Source: Chitinophaga sancti
Lineage (GTDB): Bacteria > Bacteroidota > Bacteroidia > Chitinophagales > Chitinophagaceae
Assembly (NCBI RefSeq): GCF_034424315.1
Contig: NZ_CP139972.1
Span: 8,068,501 to 8,132,500, forward strand
Reading direction: 5' to 3'
Length of the DNA: 64,000 nt
Below are positions 1-10,634 of this stretch, piece by piece; the first letter of the stretch is position 1; each line of letters begins with the position of its first letter. Position numbers and translations under genes: made by a program. The notes beneath the pieces are model-generated. The model was not told where the DNA came from. It made no database searches and saw only the letters and a list, made by a program, of their open reading frames with translations.

Positions 1-95
1 GCATGTATTTAGGTAAAGTTACCAATGAAGTCAAGAAAAGGCCTGTATATATTATAAAGGAATCAAGTTTAACTAAAATTGCCAATTTTATATGA
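1..95 (+). CDS. 3' end of an unidentified gene (partial)
   Basis: An open frame enters from the left edge and reads in phase (from base 3) through about 30 codons to a TGA at 93-95. The TGA overlaps the ATG of the next gene in an ATGA, so the two are translationally coupled and probably belong to one operon. The visible tail ends in KIANFI and shows no motif I can name. Since the next gene is a polysaccharide deacetylase, a cell-envelope sugar gene such as a glycosyltransferase is a reasonable guess, but nothing here proves it. Confidence 0.55.
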   Translation, partial: MYLGKVTNEVKKRPVYIIKESSLTKIANFI

Positions 96-880
96 CTGAA
101 AACAGCCGTTATATTTTACTTTCATTTGATGTAGAAGAATTTGATATGCCTATTGAGTATGATTGTAGTATTACCCTGCAGGAACAACTCACAGAAGGAT
201 GGAAAGGCTTGCAGGCAGTTATGGAGGTCATCAATTTTGCTAAAGTTCCTGCAACGTTTTTCACTACTGCAACTTTTGCCAGCCATTATCCGGAGGCAAT
301 GAGGAAGATGGCGGAAGAACACGAAATTGCCTCACATACCCTATCTCATAGTAATTTTAGAAACTATGATTTGATTGAAAGCCGCATTATACTGGAAAGG
401 ATTACGGGTCGTCCGGTGTATGGTTTGCGTATGCCCAGGATGATGCACGTGGATATGAAGGACGTTAAGCAGGCAGGTTATAAATATGACTCCTCAATAA
501 ATCCTACCTGGATTCCGGGACGGTATAATAATATTGACAAGCCCCGAACAATTTTTACAGCAGATAATATGATACGTATTCCGACAAGTGTATCCCCTAA
601 TTTCCGTATTCCTTTATTCTGGTTAACGTTTAAGAATTTCCCTTATTATTATTTTAAACAGTTGGTCTTGCAGACGCTTGCACATGACGGTTATGTATGT
701 TTGTATATGCATCCCTGGGAATTTACGGATATCAACAGGTTCGATATTCCTAATTACACAAAAAGGGGGAGTGGCAAGTGGCTTTGCGAACGGCTACTTC
801 GTTTAATAAAAGATCTGTCTGGGTCGGCTGAATTTGTTACTATGCACGGCTATCTTAAAGACAGGCATCTTCCGGTTTAG
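92..880 (+). CDS. Polysaccharide deacetylase family protein (NodB-like)
   Basis: Predicted metal-dependent carbohydrate deacetylase of 262 residues that removes acetyl groups from amino sugars of a glycan. The NodB signatures are visible: motif 1 SFDVEEFD with the likely catalytic base D13, the metal-binding H-T-L-S-H of motif 2 at H82/H86, the TFF strand at 55-57 and RMPR at 113-116 as motif 3. A late H-P-W-E-F would be the region of the last catalytic histidine. There is no signal peptide, so it may act in the cytoplasm on lipid-linked or nucleotide-linked sugars, as in exopolysaccharide operons with the DUF3473 type of deacetylase. The start overlaps the stop of the upstream gene by 4 nt, supporting the ATG at 92. 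The substrate is unknown. Confidence 0.85.
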   Translation: MTENSRYILLSFDVEEFDMPIEYDCSITLQEQLTEGWKGLQAVMEVINFAKVPATFFTTATFASHYPEAMRKMAEEHEIASHTLSHSNFRNYDLIESRIILERITGRPVYGLRMPRMMHVDMKDVKQAGYKYDSSINPTWIPGRYNNIDKPRTIFTADNMIRIPTSVSPNFRIPLFWLTFKNFPYYYFKQLVLQTLAHDGYVCLYMHPWEFTDINRFDIPNYTKRGSGKWLCERLLRLIKDLSGSAEFVTMHGYLKDRHLPV

Positions 881-898
881 CCTCCAGGAGATGGCACC

Positions 899-1111
899 TT
901 GAATGCCTATTACCTTACAGTTGCTTATAGAAATGCATTTAAACACAATATTGTCTCCAAATCAATGTTCCTTAAAATTCATATTTCAAATGATGGCATG
1001 GACGCTTTGTTAGTCGAGTTGCTAAAGAATCCGGTTCCCTCTACAGGTCCGGTCCGGGAGAATATTAAGAAACGCTATGCCTTTCTTATGAATGAAGGAG
1101 TGGTTAAATAA
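899..1111 (+). CDS. Small hypothetical protein, possibly a gene remnant
   Basis: A 70-codon frame with a TTG start, preceded by a purine-rich AGGAG at 886-890, only 18 nt after the deacetylase stop. It would encode a mostly helical peptide ending in a charged segment (VRENIKKRYAFLMNEG). No motif is recognised. It could be a genuine small last gene of the polysaccharide operon or the C-terminal scrap of a decayed neighbour; the odd start codon and shortness favour caution. Confidence 0.3.
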   Translation: MNAYYLTVAYRNAFKHNIVSKSMFLKIHISNDGMDALLVELLKNPVPSTGPVRENIKKRYAFLMNEGVVK

Positions 1112-1607
1112 ATGACAATGGCACTTTAAATCCGGGTAAGCAGCATGTTCTCAGATTAGCGGGTATAAACTGCTCACCATACCTGGTTCTTTTAGCTAGT
1201 TGTTAAAAAGTTGTTAATTTTATCATATTTGTGTCTAATTTGAGTAGGATGCAATAGGGCTTGCCTCTGGGGATTTATTCAACCGGAAAATATTACCGGA
1301 TAAGTATTTAAAAGGTTCATAACTACAATCACTTTTGGCAGTTATCCTGTTTTAGGATAGGAAGCGCTAATGACAGTATAATTTATTGATAATCAATTAG
1401 GAATGATTTTTCAAGCTCAGTGGTCCAACCAGATAGCTGGTCGGGGTGTTCGTCTGCTGCCCTGCTAACTGCCCAATATTCCTTAAACGCCCTTCTGTAT
1501 ACAGGACGCCTTTTTCAGGGTGTTATGTCTTTTGTTTTCACTTCAGCCCCGACATGGATAAGGTTTCTTCCGTCTAAAGAAAAAAATAATTTGTTTTGTT
1601 ATTGCTA
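1112..1607. other. Non-coding stretch upstream of purL
   Basis: About 500 bases without a convincing gene. It contains a small hairpin (TATCCT-gtttt-AGGATA, near 1343-1359), a short palindrome ATTGATAATCAAT near 1384-1396 that could be an operator, and a weak TTG / CATATTTG promoter-like pair at 1200-1231. A short frame at 1420-1623 has no protein-like composition. No purine riboswitch core is recognisable by eye. Confidence 0.4.
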
Positions 1608-1615
1608 TAATTTTG
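1590..1615 (+). promoter_or_regulatory. Candidate purL promoter
   Basis: A perfect Bacteroidota -7 element TAATTTTG lies at 1608-1615, 17 nt before the purL ATG. A TTTG at 1590-1593 is only 14 nt upstream, shorter than the usual 17-21, so the -33 box is doubtful. If used, the leader would be about 10 nt. Confidence 0.4.
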
Positions 1616-1632
1616 GCGAATAATTACCAGGC

Positions 1633-4600
1633 ATGATCTATTTTTTTTCGGATAAGTTACACACTGTTTTTGCAGTACAGAAATCACAGGATTTAACAGC
1701 GTTGGATATTTCAAAACTAAGTTGGTTGTTTGGAAATGCACAACTACACCAGGAAAAAGTACTGAAGGATTATTATGTAGGCCCTCGTGCGGCGATGGTA
1801 ACACCCTGGAGTACGAATGCGGTGGAGATCACCCAGAATATGGATATACAGGGGATCGTACGTATTGAAACCTACAACAAGGTAGCTGCTAACTTTACCG
1901 GTTTTGACCCGATGCTGTCTCAGAAATATGCGGAACTGAACCAGGATATCTTCACTATCAGCATTGTACCCGAACCTATTATCGAGATTGAGGATATCGC
2001 TGCCTATAACCGTAAGGAGGGCTTGTCATTAAGCGAGGAAGAAGTTGAATATCTAAATAAGCTGTCTCAAAAAATGGGGCGTAAACTGACCGATTCGGAA
2101 GTATTTGGTTTTTCCCAGGTCAACTCTGAGCACTGCCGTCATAAAATATTTAACGGAAAATTTGTGATTGATGGGCAGGAACAGCCATTGTCCCTGTTTA
2201 AACTCATCCGTAAAACATCCGAAACCAATCCAAACAGTATCGTATCTGCCTATAAGGACAACGTGGCTTTTGTGAAAGGCCCGATGGTGCAGCAATTTGC
2301 CCCAAAACGTCCGGATGTGCCTGATTTCTATGAAGTAAAGGAATTCGAATCAGTCATTTCACTGAAAGCGGAGACACATAACTTCCCGACTACCGTAGAA
2401 CCTTTTAACGGGGCTGCTACCGGTGCCGGCGGGGAGATCAGGGATAGGCTGGCAGGTGGTCAGGGCTCTATTCCATTGGCCGGAACAGCAGTATATATGA
2501 CAGCGCTTTCCCGTCTTACCCAGGACAGGGACTGGGAAAAACACGTGGCAGAACGTAAATGGCTGTACCAGGCGCCTGTAGATATCCTGATCAAAGCATC
2601 AAACGGTGCTTCTGATTTTGGGAATAAATTTGGACAGCCCCTGATCACGGGTTCCCTGTTCACTTTTGAGCACGAAGAGAATGCGGTGACCCTGGGTTAC
2701 GATAAAGTTATTATGCAGGCAGGTGGTATTGGTTATGCCAAGGCTAGTCAGGCTGCTAAGCATAAGCCATCTGTGAATGACAAGGTGGTGATCCTGGGTG
2801 GTGACAACTACCGTATCGGGATGGGCGGTGCTGCTGTTTCATCTGCAGACACCGGGGTTTTTGATTCTGCCATTGAGTTGAACGCCGTACAGCGCTCCAA
2901 CCCGGAAATGCAGAAACGTGTAGCGAATGTGGTGCGTGGCCTGGTAGAAAGTGATCATAATACAATTATATCTATACACGACCATGGTGCCGGTGGACAC
3001 CTGAACTGCCTGTCAGAACTGGTGGAAGAAACCGGTGGCCTGATCGACCTTGATAAACTGCCGGTAGGGGATCCGACCCTTTCTGCAAAGGAAATTATCG
3101 GCAACGAATCCCAGGAACGGATGGGGATCGTGATTGGCCAGGAGAGCATTGAAACCATGCAGCGTATTGCTGCTCGTGAACGTTCCCCGATGTATGTGGT
3201 AGGAGAGGTAACCGGCGACCACCGTTTTACCTTTAAGTCTGCCACCACAGGGCTGAAGCCAATGGACCTGAACATGGCTGACATGTTTGGCAGTTCCCCG
3301 AAAGTATACATGCGCGATAAAACTATCACCCGCAAATACCAGCCGGTTACCTACGATGTAAAACAATTACAGCAATACCTGGAGCAGGTATTACAGCTGG
3401 AAGCAGTAGCGAGTAAAGACTGGCTGGTGAATAAGGTGGACCGTTGTGTAAGTGGCCGTGTGGCTAAACAGCAATGCGCAGGCCCGCTGCAATTGCCATT
3501 GAACAACTGTGGGGTAATGGCCCTCGATTTTCAGGGTCAGCACGGTATTGCCACCTCAATTGGGCATGCGCCGCTGTCAGCACTGATCAGTCCTGCAGCG
3601 GGGAGCCGTAATGCGATTGCAGAGGCATTGTCCAACATCGTTTGGGCGCCGCTGAAGGATGGTATTACCAGTGTATCATTGTCTGCCAACTGGATGTGGC
3701 CATGTAAGAATGAGGGGGAAGATGCAAGATTGTACGAAGCGGTGGTAGCTTGTTCTGATTTTGCTATCGCATTAGGCATCAATATTCCGACAGGCAAGGA
3801 TTCCTTGTCAATGAAGCAGAAATATCCTGATAAGGAAGTGATTGCTCCAGGTACGGTGATCATTTCAGCTACCGGTCATTGCGATGATATTAAGGCTGTC
3901 GTGGAACCGGTACTGCATAAGAACGGTGGCAGCATCTATTACATCAATCTTTCAGGAGATAAATATAAATTAGGAGGATCCTCTTTTGCGCAGATCGTCA
4001 ACAAGATCGGAGACCAGACACCTGATATATTGAACGCTGCTTTCTTTAAGCAGGCATTTGACACCCTGCAGCAGCTGATCAAATCGGGCAAAATACAGGC
4101 AGGTCATGACATCGGTAGTGGTGGTCTGATTGTTACTCTGCTGGAGCTTTGTTTTGCAGACCGTGACCTGGGTGCAAATATTGACCTGAGCGGATTAGGA
4201 GAGCAGGATATCATTGAAATCTTATTTGCTGAAAATAATGGAGTCGTATTCCAGGCTGCTGCTTCAGTAGAAGCGGAGCTGGCAAAAGCAGGTATTGCTT
4301 ATCATAAGATAGGTGAAGTAAGCGCAGCGGCGGCATTAACCGTAAAACATGCAACAGGTAACTATCAATTTGACATTGATCACCTGCGTGATGTATGGAC
4401 GAAGACTTCCTACCTGTTGGATCAAAAACAATCTGGTGCAGTAAAAGCAAAAGAGCGTTTTGATAATTATAAGAACCAGCCACTGAAATTTACTTTCCCT
4501 GCCGGATTTACCGGGAAGAAACCTGCGATAGATAGAACAAAACCGCGGATCAAGGCGGCAGTATTGCGTGAGAAGGGTAGTAATTCCGAGAGAGAATTGG

Positions 4601-5295
4601 CGAATGCCCTTTATCTTGCCGGGTTTGATGTAAAGGATGTGCATATGACTGATCTCATTTCAGGCCGTGAAACCCTGGAAGATATCCAGTTCTTAGGTGC
4701 AGTAGGTGGTTTTTCCAATTCTGATGTGTTGGGTTCTGCTAAAGGATGGGCAGGTGCATTCCTCTATAATCCGAAGGCGAAAGAAGCGATTGAGAAATTC
4801 TTTGATCGTAAAGATACCCTCTCAGTGGGCATCTGTAACGGTTGTCAGCTGTTTGTAGAGCTGGGTTTAATCAACCTGGATCATGGCGAAAAGCCGCGCA
4901 TGCTGCATAATGATAGCCATAAACACGAGAGCATCTTTACATCAGTAACTGTGCAGGAGAATAAATCCGTATTACTCTCCAACCTTGCGGGTAGTACTTT
5001 AGGCGTGTGGGTATCACATGGCGAGGGTAAGTTCGACTTCCCATATGAAGAAGATAAGTACAACATCGTTGGTAAATATGGTTATGAGGGTTATCCGGCT
5101 AATCCAAACGGATCTGGTTTTAACGCGGCTATGCTGTGTGATGTAAGCGGCAGACACCTGGTAATGATGCCACATATTGAGCGTTCAATATTCCAGTGGA
5201 ACTGGGCAAATTACCCGGGTGGACGTAAGGATGAAGTGACTCCGTGGTTGCAGGCCTTTATTAACGGAAGGGAGTGGTTGGAAAATAGAAAATAA
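1633..5295 (+). CDS. purL: Phosphoribosylformylglycinamidine synthase (large single-chain PurL)
   Basis: Fourth step of de novo purine synthesis: FGAR + glutamine + ATP gives FGAM, in the cytoplasm. At 1220 residues it is the long single-polypeptide form, with the FGAM synthetase core first and a class I glutamine amidotransferase domain at the end. In the glutaminase domain the nucleophile is the second Cys of GICNGCQLF (C1071), and the H1181-x-E1183 pair sits in PHIERSIF. The synthetase part shows SEHCRHKIFNG and KAETHNFPTTVEPF, both typical of this family. The gene stands alone with its own promoter and is closed by the palindromic element at 5314-5425. The ATG at 1633 gives the usual N-terminal length. 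Confidence 0.97.
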   Translation: MIYFFSDKLHTVFAVQKSQDLTALDISKLSWLFGNAQLHQEKVLKDYYVGPRAAMVTPWSTNAVEITQNMDIQGIVRIETYNKVAANFTGFDPMLSQKYAELNQDIFTISIVPEPIIEIEDIAAYNRKEGLSLSEEEVEYLNKLSQKMGRKLTDSEVFGFSQVNSEHCRHKIFNGKFVIDGQEQPLSLFKLIRKTSETNPNSIVSAYKDNVAFVKGPMVQQFAPKRPDVPDFYEVKEFESVISLKAETHNFPTTVEPFNGAATGAGGEIRDRLAGGQGSIPLAGTAVYMTALSRLTQDRDWEKHVAERKWLYQAPVDILIKASNGASDFGNKFGQPLITGSLFTFEHEENAVTLGYDKVIMQAGGIGYAKASQAAKHKPSVNDKVVILGGDNYRIGMGGAAVSSADTGVFDSAIELNAVQRSNPEMQKRVANVVRGLVESDHNTIISIHDHGAGGHLNCLSELVEETGGLIDLDKLPVGDPTLSAKEIIGNESQERMGIVIGQESIETMQRIAARERSPMYVVGEVTGDHRFTFKSATTGLKPMDLNMADMFGSSPKVYMRDKTITRKYQPVTYDVKQLQQYLEQVLQLEAVASKDWLVNKVDRCVSGRVAKQQCAGPLQLPLNNCGVMALDFQGQHGIATSIGHAPLSALISPAAGSRNAIAEALSNIVWAPLKDGITSVSLSANWMWPCKNEGEDARLYEAVVACSDFAIALGINIPTGKDSLSMKQKYPDKEVIAPGTVIISATGHCDDIKAVVEPVLHKNGGSIYYINLSGDKYKLGGSSFAQIVNKIGDQTPDILNAAFFKQAFDTLQQLIKSGKIQAGHDIGSGGLIVTLLELCFADRDLGANIDLSGLGEQDIIEILFAENNGVVFQAAASVEAELAKAGIAYHKIGEVSAAAALTVKHATGNYQFDIDHLRDVWTKTSYLLDQKQSGAVKAKERFDNYKNQPLKFTFPAGFTGKKPAIDRTKPRIKAAVLREKGSNSERELANALYLAGFDVKDVHMTDLISGRETLEDIQFLGAVGGFSNSDVLGSAKGWAGAFLYNPKAKEAIEKFFDRKDTLSVGICNGCQLFVELGLINLDHGEKPRMLHNDSHKHESIFTSVTVQENKSVLLSNLAGSTLGVWVSHGEGKFDFPYEEDKYNIVGKYGYEGYPANPNGSGFNAAMLCDVSGRHLVMMPHIERSIFQWNWANYPGGRKDEVTPWLQAFINGREWLENRK

Positions 5296-5313
5296 ACAAC
5301 CGGATATTAATAA

Positions 5314-5425
5314 AAGAGGTTGTATAGAAAGTAACATTACCCGGATTTAATGCGGGTACCTGGTGGCGGGAATTTTTGGTTATGAAATTCTCCATGCCTT
5401 CAGATTACTTTCTGTACAACCTCTT
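5314..5425. repeat. Palindromic intergenic element, copy A
   Basis: A 112-nt element filling the gap between the convergent purL and aldo/keto reductase genes. Its ends (5314-5334 and 5405-5425) are inverted repeats of 21 nt with one G/A difference, beginning AAGAGGTTGTATAG. Inside lie a small hairpin CCCGGATTTAATGCGGG (5340-5356) and a conserved block AAATTCTCCATGCC (5385-5398). A second copy with the same order of blocks is at 28225-28333. It may work as a bidirectional terminator; it could also be a miniature mobile element. Confidence 0.8.
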
Positions 5426-5440
5426 GTTCTTTCAGATCGT

Positions 5441-6457
<1,017 letters not shown>

Positions 6458-6624
6458 TCAAAGGATTGTGGACATGATCAATGAGCCCACTGCCTTTATC
6501 GATTTGATCTTTGTCAGATCATGGGCAGTTGAAGGCATTGAGATCAGTATTTAATTCGTTGACGAAGGTCTGCTCACATGCAGCACCGGTCTGAAGCGGG
6601 TAGGTGTCAAAACCAGGCAGCGGC

Positions 6625-6650
6625 CCCTCACTTTTAATGATTGAGGGGTG
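6625..6650 (-). terminator. Hairpin after the upstream aldo/keto reductase
   Basis: CCCCTCA and TGAGGGG arms surround an A/T-rich loop immediately 3' of the stop of the 6657-7640 gene. There is no clear T-run, so termination would be partial or the hairpin may only stabilise the transcript end. Confidence 0.4.
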
Positions 6651-6656
6651 TCCTGC

Positions 6657-7655
<999 letters not shown>

Positions 7656-7763
7656 CTACAAAATTGCGGAGGAAGGGTGGGCCGTTTTGTATCCGGATTA
7701 CGGGTATTCCTACCAATATTACAGGTTGGGAAGGCGGGGGCAAAAAGGGCTTGCCGAAAGCAG

Positions 7764-7771
7764 TAAATTTG
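7764..7771 (+). promoter_or_regulatory. -7 promoter element of the AraC gene
   Basis: TAAATTTG matches the Bacteroidota TAnnTTTG consensus exactly and lies 20 nt before the ATG at 7792. No good TTTG -33 box is present, which would fit a promoter that needs an activator. Confidence 0.4.
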
Positions 7772-7791
7772 TAGGGATAAAAGAATAAGGT

Positions 7792-8688
7792 ATGGAAGAG
7801 ATTGTAAAAATTACCAGCGTTGCACAATATAATGCTATGCGGGGGCTGACTACCAAACATCCGCTGGTGGCGGTGATTGACATCTCTAAAGCGTTACCGA
7901 TGCCCGCCAGGTCATTTAACATGGGTTTGTATGCGGTGGGGCTGAAAGAATTGAACAATGCACAATTGCGCTATGGAAGGAAGCATTATGACTACCAGGA
8001 GGGCAGTATGATATTTGTTGCACCCGGACAGGTGGTCGGTGTGGAGCCGGGGCTGGAATCATTTACCCCGACAGGCTGGATATTGGTTTTTCATCCTGAC
8101 CTGGTAAATGGTACGTCTTTGGGCAAACGCATGCAGGATTATTCATTCTTTTCGTATGATGTAAATGAAGCGCTTCACCTGTCGGATAAAGAGCGGGGGA
8201 TTGTGATTGATTGCCTCTCAAAAATCGAATATGAACTCGATCAGAATATTGATAAGCATAGCAAAGGATTGATTGCTTCCAATATTGAGTTGCTGCTCAA
8301 TTACTGCGTCCGTTTTTACGACCGGCAGTTCATCACGCGTGATACTGCAAATAAGGGGGTATTGGAGCGGTTTGAACATTTATTGAAAGATTATTTTTCA
8401 TCTGACAAACCGCAGTATGAGGGTTTGCCTTCTGTGGCTTATTGCGCTGAGGCCTTGCATTTATCACCGAATTATTTTGGTGACCTGGTAAAGAAGGAGA
8501 CGGGTAGATCTGCCCAGGAATATATTCAGGCAAAAGTGATCGATGTGGCAAAGGAGAGAGTGTTTGACAGGAATAAATCTGTGAGTGAAATTGCTTACGA
8601 ACTGGGATTTAAATATCCGCAGCATTTCAGCCGTTTATTTAAGCAAAAGGCTGGTCTTACGCCGAATGATTACCGGATGAAATATTAA
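7792..8688 (+). CDS. AraC family transcriptional regulator
   Basis: 298-residue DNA-binding regulator. The N-terminal ~180 residues are a cupin-like sensing domain; the last ~100 hold the two helix-turn-helix motifs of the AraC fold, with LSPNYFGDLVKKETG and the diagnostic SVSEIAYELGFKYPQHFSRLFKQ. It is divergent from the tandem aldo/keto reductases and probably controls them in response to a small molecule. It is clearly paralogous over its whole length to the AraC protein at 58970-59887: both open with a K/TIT-VAQ/EF--RGL---HPL segment, share a QLRYGRKHYDYQEG / KFRYGQQKYDYDEG strand and an IFVAPGQV loop, and both neighbour an NAD(P)-dependent oxidoreductase. Confidence 0.92.
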   Translation: MEEIVKITSVAQYNAMRGLTTKHPLVAVIDISKALPMPARSFNMGLYAVGLKELNNAQLRYGRKHYDYQEGSMIFVAPGQVVGVEPGLESFTPTGWILVFHPDLVNGTSLGKRMQDYSFFSYDVNEALHLSDKERGIVIDCLSKIEYELDQNIDKHSKGLIASNIELLLNYCVRFYDRQFITRDTANKGVLERFEHLLKDYFSSDKPQYEGLPSVAYCAEALHLSPNYFGDLVKKETGRSAQEYIQAKVIDVAKERVFDRNKSVSEIAYELGFKYPQHFSRLFKQKAGLTPNDYRMKY

Positions 8689-8832
8689 ATGAATTTCAAT
8701 TTGATTTCATTTTTTGGGGATGTTGAAATGTTTGTGTGATACTTAAAACTGCTAATTTTCTGCATCTACCCGATAATGATACTTTCATGCAGATATAATT
8801 GGAAATTATAAACTTTCTTGTATAAAGTATTG

Positions 8833-8840
8833 TATTTTTG
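8833..8840 (+). promoter_or_regulatory. Candidate -7 element of the 8951 gene
   Basis: TATTTTTG fits TAnnTTTG exactly. It would give a leader of about 100 nt before the ATG at 8951. No TTTG is found at the expected -33 distance, so this is tentative. Confidence 0.3.
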
Positions 8841-8950
8841 GTGTGGTTAATGACCTGTCGAATTTCTCTACAAGGCTGGTATTTTGCCCCGAATATAGGT
8901 TTTAGTTTATCCCTGAATAGCACCAAATACAAATTTTAAATAAAGCAGTT

Positions 8951-9304
8951 ATGAAAAATGATTTAGAACAAGCGGTAAAAAACCTGATAAAAGGGAATAT
9001 TTCCGGAAAGATTCCAGGATTAGATGGGAGTAAGGATTATTCGATAGTAGAGACGTGTATGACGGATGTGATGGCGATTGCTTATAACCATAATATTGAA
9101 GAGGCGATTGATGATGTTTTTTTATTGCAGGTGCAGATTGGGTTAACATCGGTGTCTAAGCAGCAGATCAGGAACCGGGTGAAGGAGTCTTATCACCTGT
9201 TTCCGGTGGAGATAAAGGCATTTTGTACTTATGTAGCGTTGCAGAAGGGGCGTTCTTCTGATGAGGAGATAATTGACCGGGTTACATCGATTCTTAAAGG
9301 ATAA
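8951..9304 (+). CDS. Hypothetical protein, 117 aa
   Basis: Not recognised. The product is a small, soluble, largely helical protein without signal peptide or membrane segment and with no Cys-rich or nucleotide-binding motif; the only features are an acidic middle (NIEEAIDDVF) and a charged C-terminal helix. It stands alone between an AraC gene and a strong hairpin, with its own likely promoter, so it is a single-gene transcription unit. Composition and codon use look like those of the neighbours, which supports a real gene. Confidence 0.65.
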   Translation: MKNDLEQAVKNLIKGNISGKIPGLDGSKDYSIVETCMTDVMAIAYNHNIEEAIDDVFLLQVQIGLTSVSKQQIRNRVKESYHLFPVEIKAFCTYVALQKGRSSDEEIIDRVTSILKG

Positions 9305-9313
9305 GATTTAATT

Positions 9314-9362
9314 TTTATAAATGAATGAGCCAGGTGAATAGCCTGGCTTATTCATTTATAAA
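9314..9362 (+). terminator. Long hairpin terminator after the 117-aa gene
   Basis: A 21-bp stem (9314-9334 with 9342-9362, one G-U pair) closes a 7-nt loop 10 nt after the stop codon. The core is GAGCCAGG/CCTGGCTT. The outer stem is A/T-rich, so it could work in both directions. Confidence 0.75.
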
Positions 9363-9702
9363 ATCGGGGAGAAAGGAGGAACTGATTAACCTTCGCTATC
9401 ATATAATAATGAAGGCTGCTGTCTATATTCCTCCCAATCCTTTTAACTTCCGGTAATTAATGCTTATGAATATTAAAATACTTACCTAAATGAACCCAAC
9501 TATAATATTTTGCTCAAAACCCATTAATTCAACAGCAACTCAATAGGTAAATCACCCATTCAAATAAAAAAAATTGCGCACGCAAACCTTCATCGAACGG
9601 AGATGAAAGCAAACTTTCCTCTAATCAGGTGAACTTTCAAAGGGTATCACCTCCAGGCGGCTCAACCTTGAGCCGCCCTTTATTTAATTCAAAAACCAGG
9701 CA
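9363..9702 (+). other. Gene-less stretch ending in a terminator; possible small RNA
   Basis: No protein-like frame is present. The stretch ends at a strong rho-independent terminator (9656-9685) that is not preceded by any gene on its strand, which hints at a transcribed non-coding RNA. Local complementarity (CCTTC...GAAGG near 9391-9415) exists but no known RNA family is recognised. Alternatively the terminator belonged to a gene that has since been lost, as the next 600 bases are pseudogene. Confidence 0.3.
9656..9685 (+). terminator. Orphan rho-independent terminator
   Basis: Perfect 10-bp stem GGCGGCTCAA / TTGAGCCGCC with a 2-nt spacer, followed by CTTTATTT. No gene precedes it on the plus strand. 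Confidence 0.7.
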
Positions 9703-10279
9703 CAGAGGAAGCCAACCTGGTGCTTCGTGATGGAATGTACCCCATGACCTTTTTCTGGTACCCAACCGTTTTTTAGCAATAAAGCCTACCATAAGTATGG
9801 TTATGGTCAGTTATTTTGATGCTCCTTTGGCAGATGGCAGGCATGGTATCAGTGAGCTGGCTGCCAGATATCATAGATTGATAGGGCACGTGTCGGTACC
9901 TTTGATTACTTTGATGAAGGTATGGTGGCGATAGCGGTAAGGCGTACTTACCCAGATGTTAGAAAAGATAGGAGTCGCCTCTTCCGGGAACCAGGATATA
10001 AGCGTTTTCGGGGAGAAACTTTCCAGGAGATTGATTCCGGTTTTGCATTTTAAGTAACACCGAATCAGGAACGGGCTCGAAGCTGAACCAACATTTTTAT
10101 TAGTTACCGGTAAAGTAGGTACGAATGTACATCCGGCAGCTGTCTATAGAATGCTTTGATCCTGTCCAAAATAGACTTTGATATGCTGGTGCTACCGGGG
10201 CAAAGTCATACGTACGATGAACTGAATAAAATATATTTTCAAAAGCGATTACGAGAATACTTTAAGTTCCACTTATGAT
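9703..10279 (+). pseudogene. Decayed S9 family (DPP IV / prolyl oligopeptidase-like) peptidase
   Basis: Conceptual translation in shifting frames recovers a row of S9 peptidase C-terminal landmarks in the right order: ADGRHGISELAARY (about 9830-9870), ARVGTFDYFDEGM then AVRRTYPDV where the family has RVG-x-GHSGGG and YPD, a frameshift into KIGVASSGNQD (about 9965-10000), HFLLVTGKVGTNVHPAAVY where the family has the catalytic Asp before NVHP, and finally DFDMLVLPGQSHTYDELNK with the catalytic His, ending at a TGA at 10277-10279. The nucleophile motif GHSGGG is replaced, the Asp is lost and several stops and shifts interrupt it, so it is dead. The N-terminal propeller is essentially gone. Confidence 0.75.
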
Positions 10280-10283
10280 TTAA

Positions 10284-10320
10284 AAAGGCGAGTCTGACAG
10301 GACTCGCCTTTCATCTTTTA
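10284..10320 (+). terminator. Terminator of the decayed peptidase gene
   Basis: Stem AAAGGCGAGTC / GACTCGCCTTT with a 6-nt loop, followed by CATCTTTT, 5 nt after the pseudogene stop. The terminator has survived better than the gene. Confidence 0.75.
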
Positions 10321-10451
10321 TAATAAGCATCCCTCCTCTTCTGAACCTTACATTCCACAATCGCCAAGTACCTTTGAAAACCTTTGCCATTAGGGGAAAA
10401 CCATTTAAGAGCATAAACCATTTATCAGAACAAGCCGCACATTGTTTAGAA

Positions 10452-10634
10452 ATGTCCATTTATAACCAGCCCAGGAGGCGTGTAATCCAGTTTATTTTTA
10501 TCGGTCTTGTACTGCTCATTGTAGCCCGATTATTTGTTTTACAAATAATGGAAAAAAAGTACTCCAAGCTTGCTGATGCGAATTCCGTAGTGCGAAAAGT
10601 CGTCTATCCCAGCAGAGGGATCATCTATTTGTGA
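10452..10634 (+). pseudogene. N-terminal fragment of penicillin-binding protein 2 (MrdA)
   Basis: The 61 codons from the ATG at 10452 read like the start of PBP2: a short cytoplasmic NQPRRR tail, one transmembrane helix (FIFIGLVLLIVARLFVLQI), then KYSKLADANSVVRKVVYPSRGIIY. In intact PBP2 the last motif continues with D-R-x-G; here it breaks to L and a stop at 10632-10634, abutting the stop codon of the next, oppositely oriented gene. The transpeptidase and dimerisation domains are absent from the window. The frame can be extended upstream to 10374, but PBP2 normally begins at the MSIYNQP methionine. It is most likely a leftover of a partial duplication or recombination, not a working gene. 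Confidence 0.75.

Noticed and set aside
1420..1623. 67-codon frame just upstream of purL
   Set aside because: Starts with a weak codon, has improbable composition and covers the likely purL promoter.
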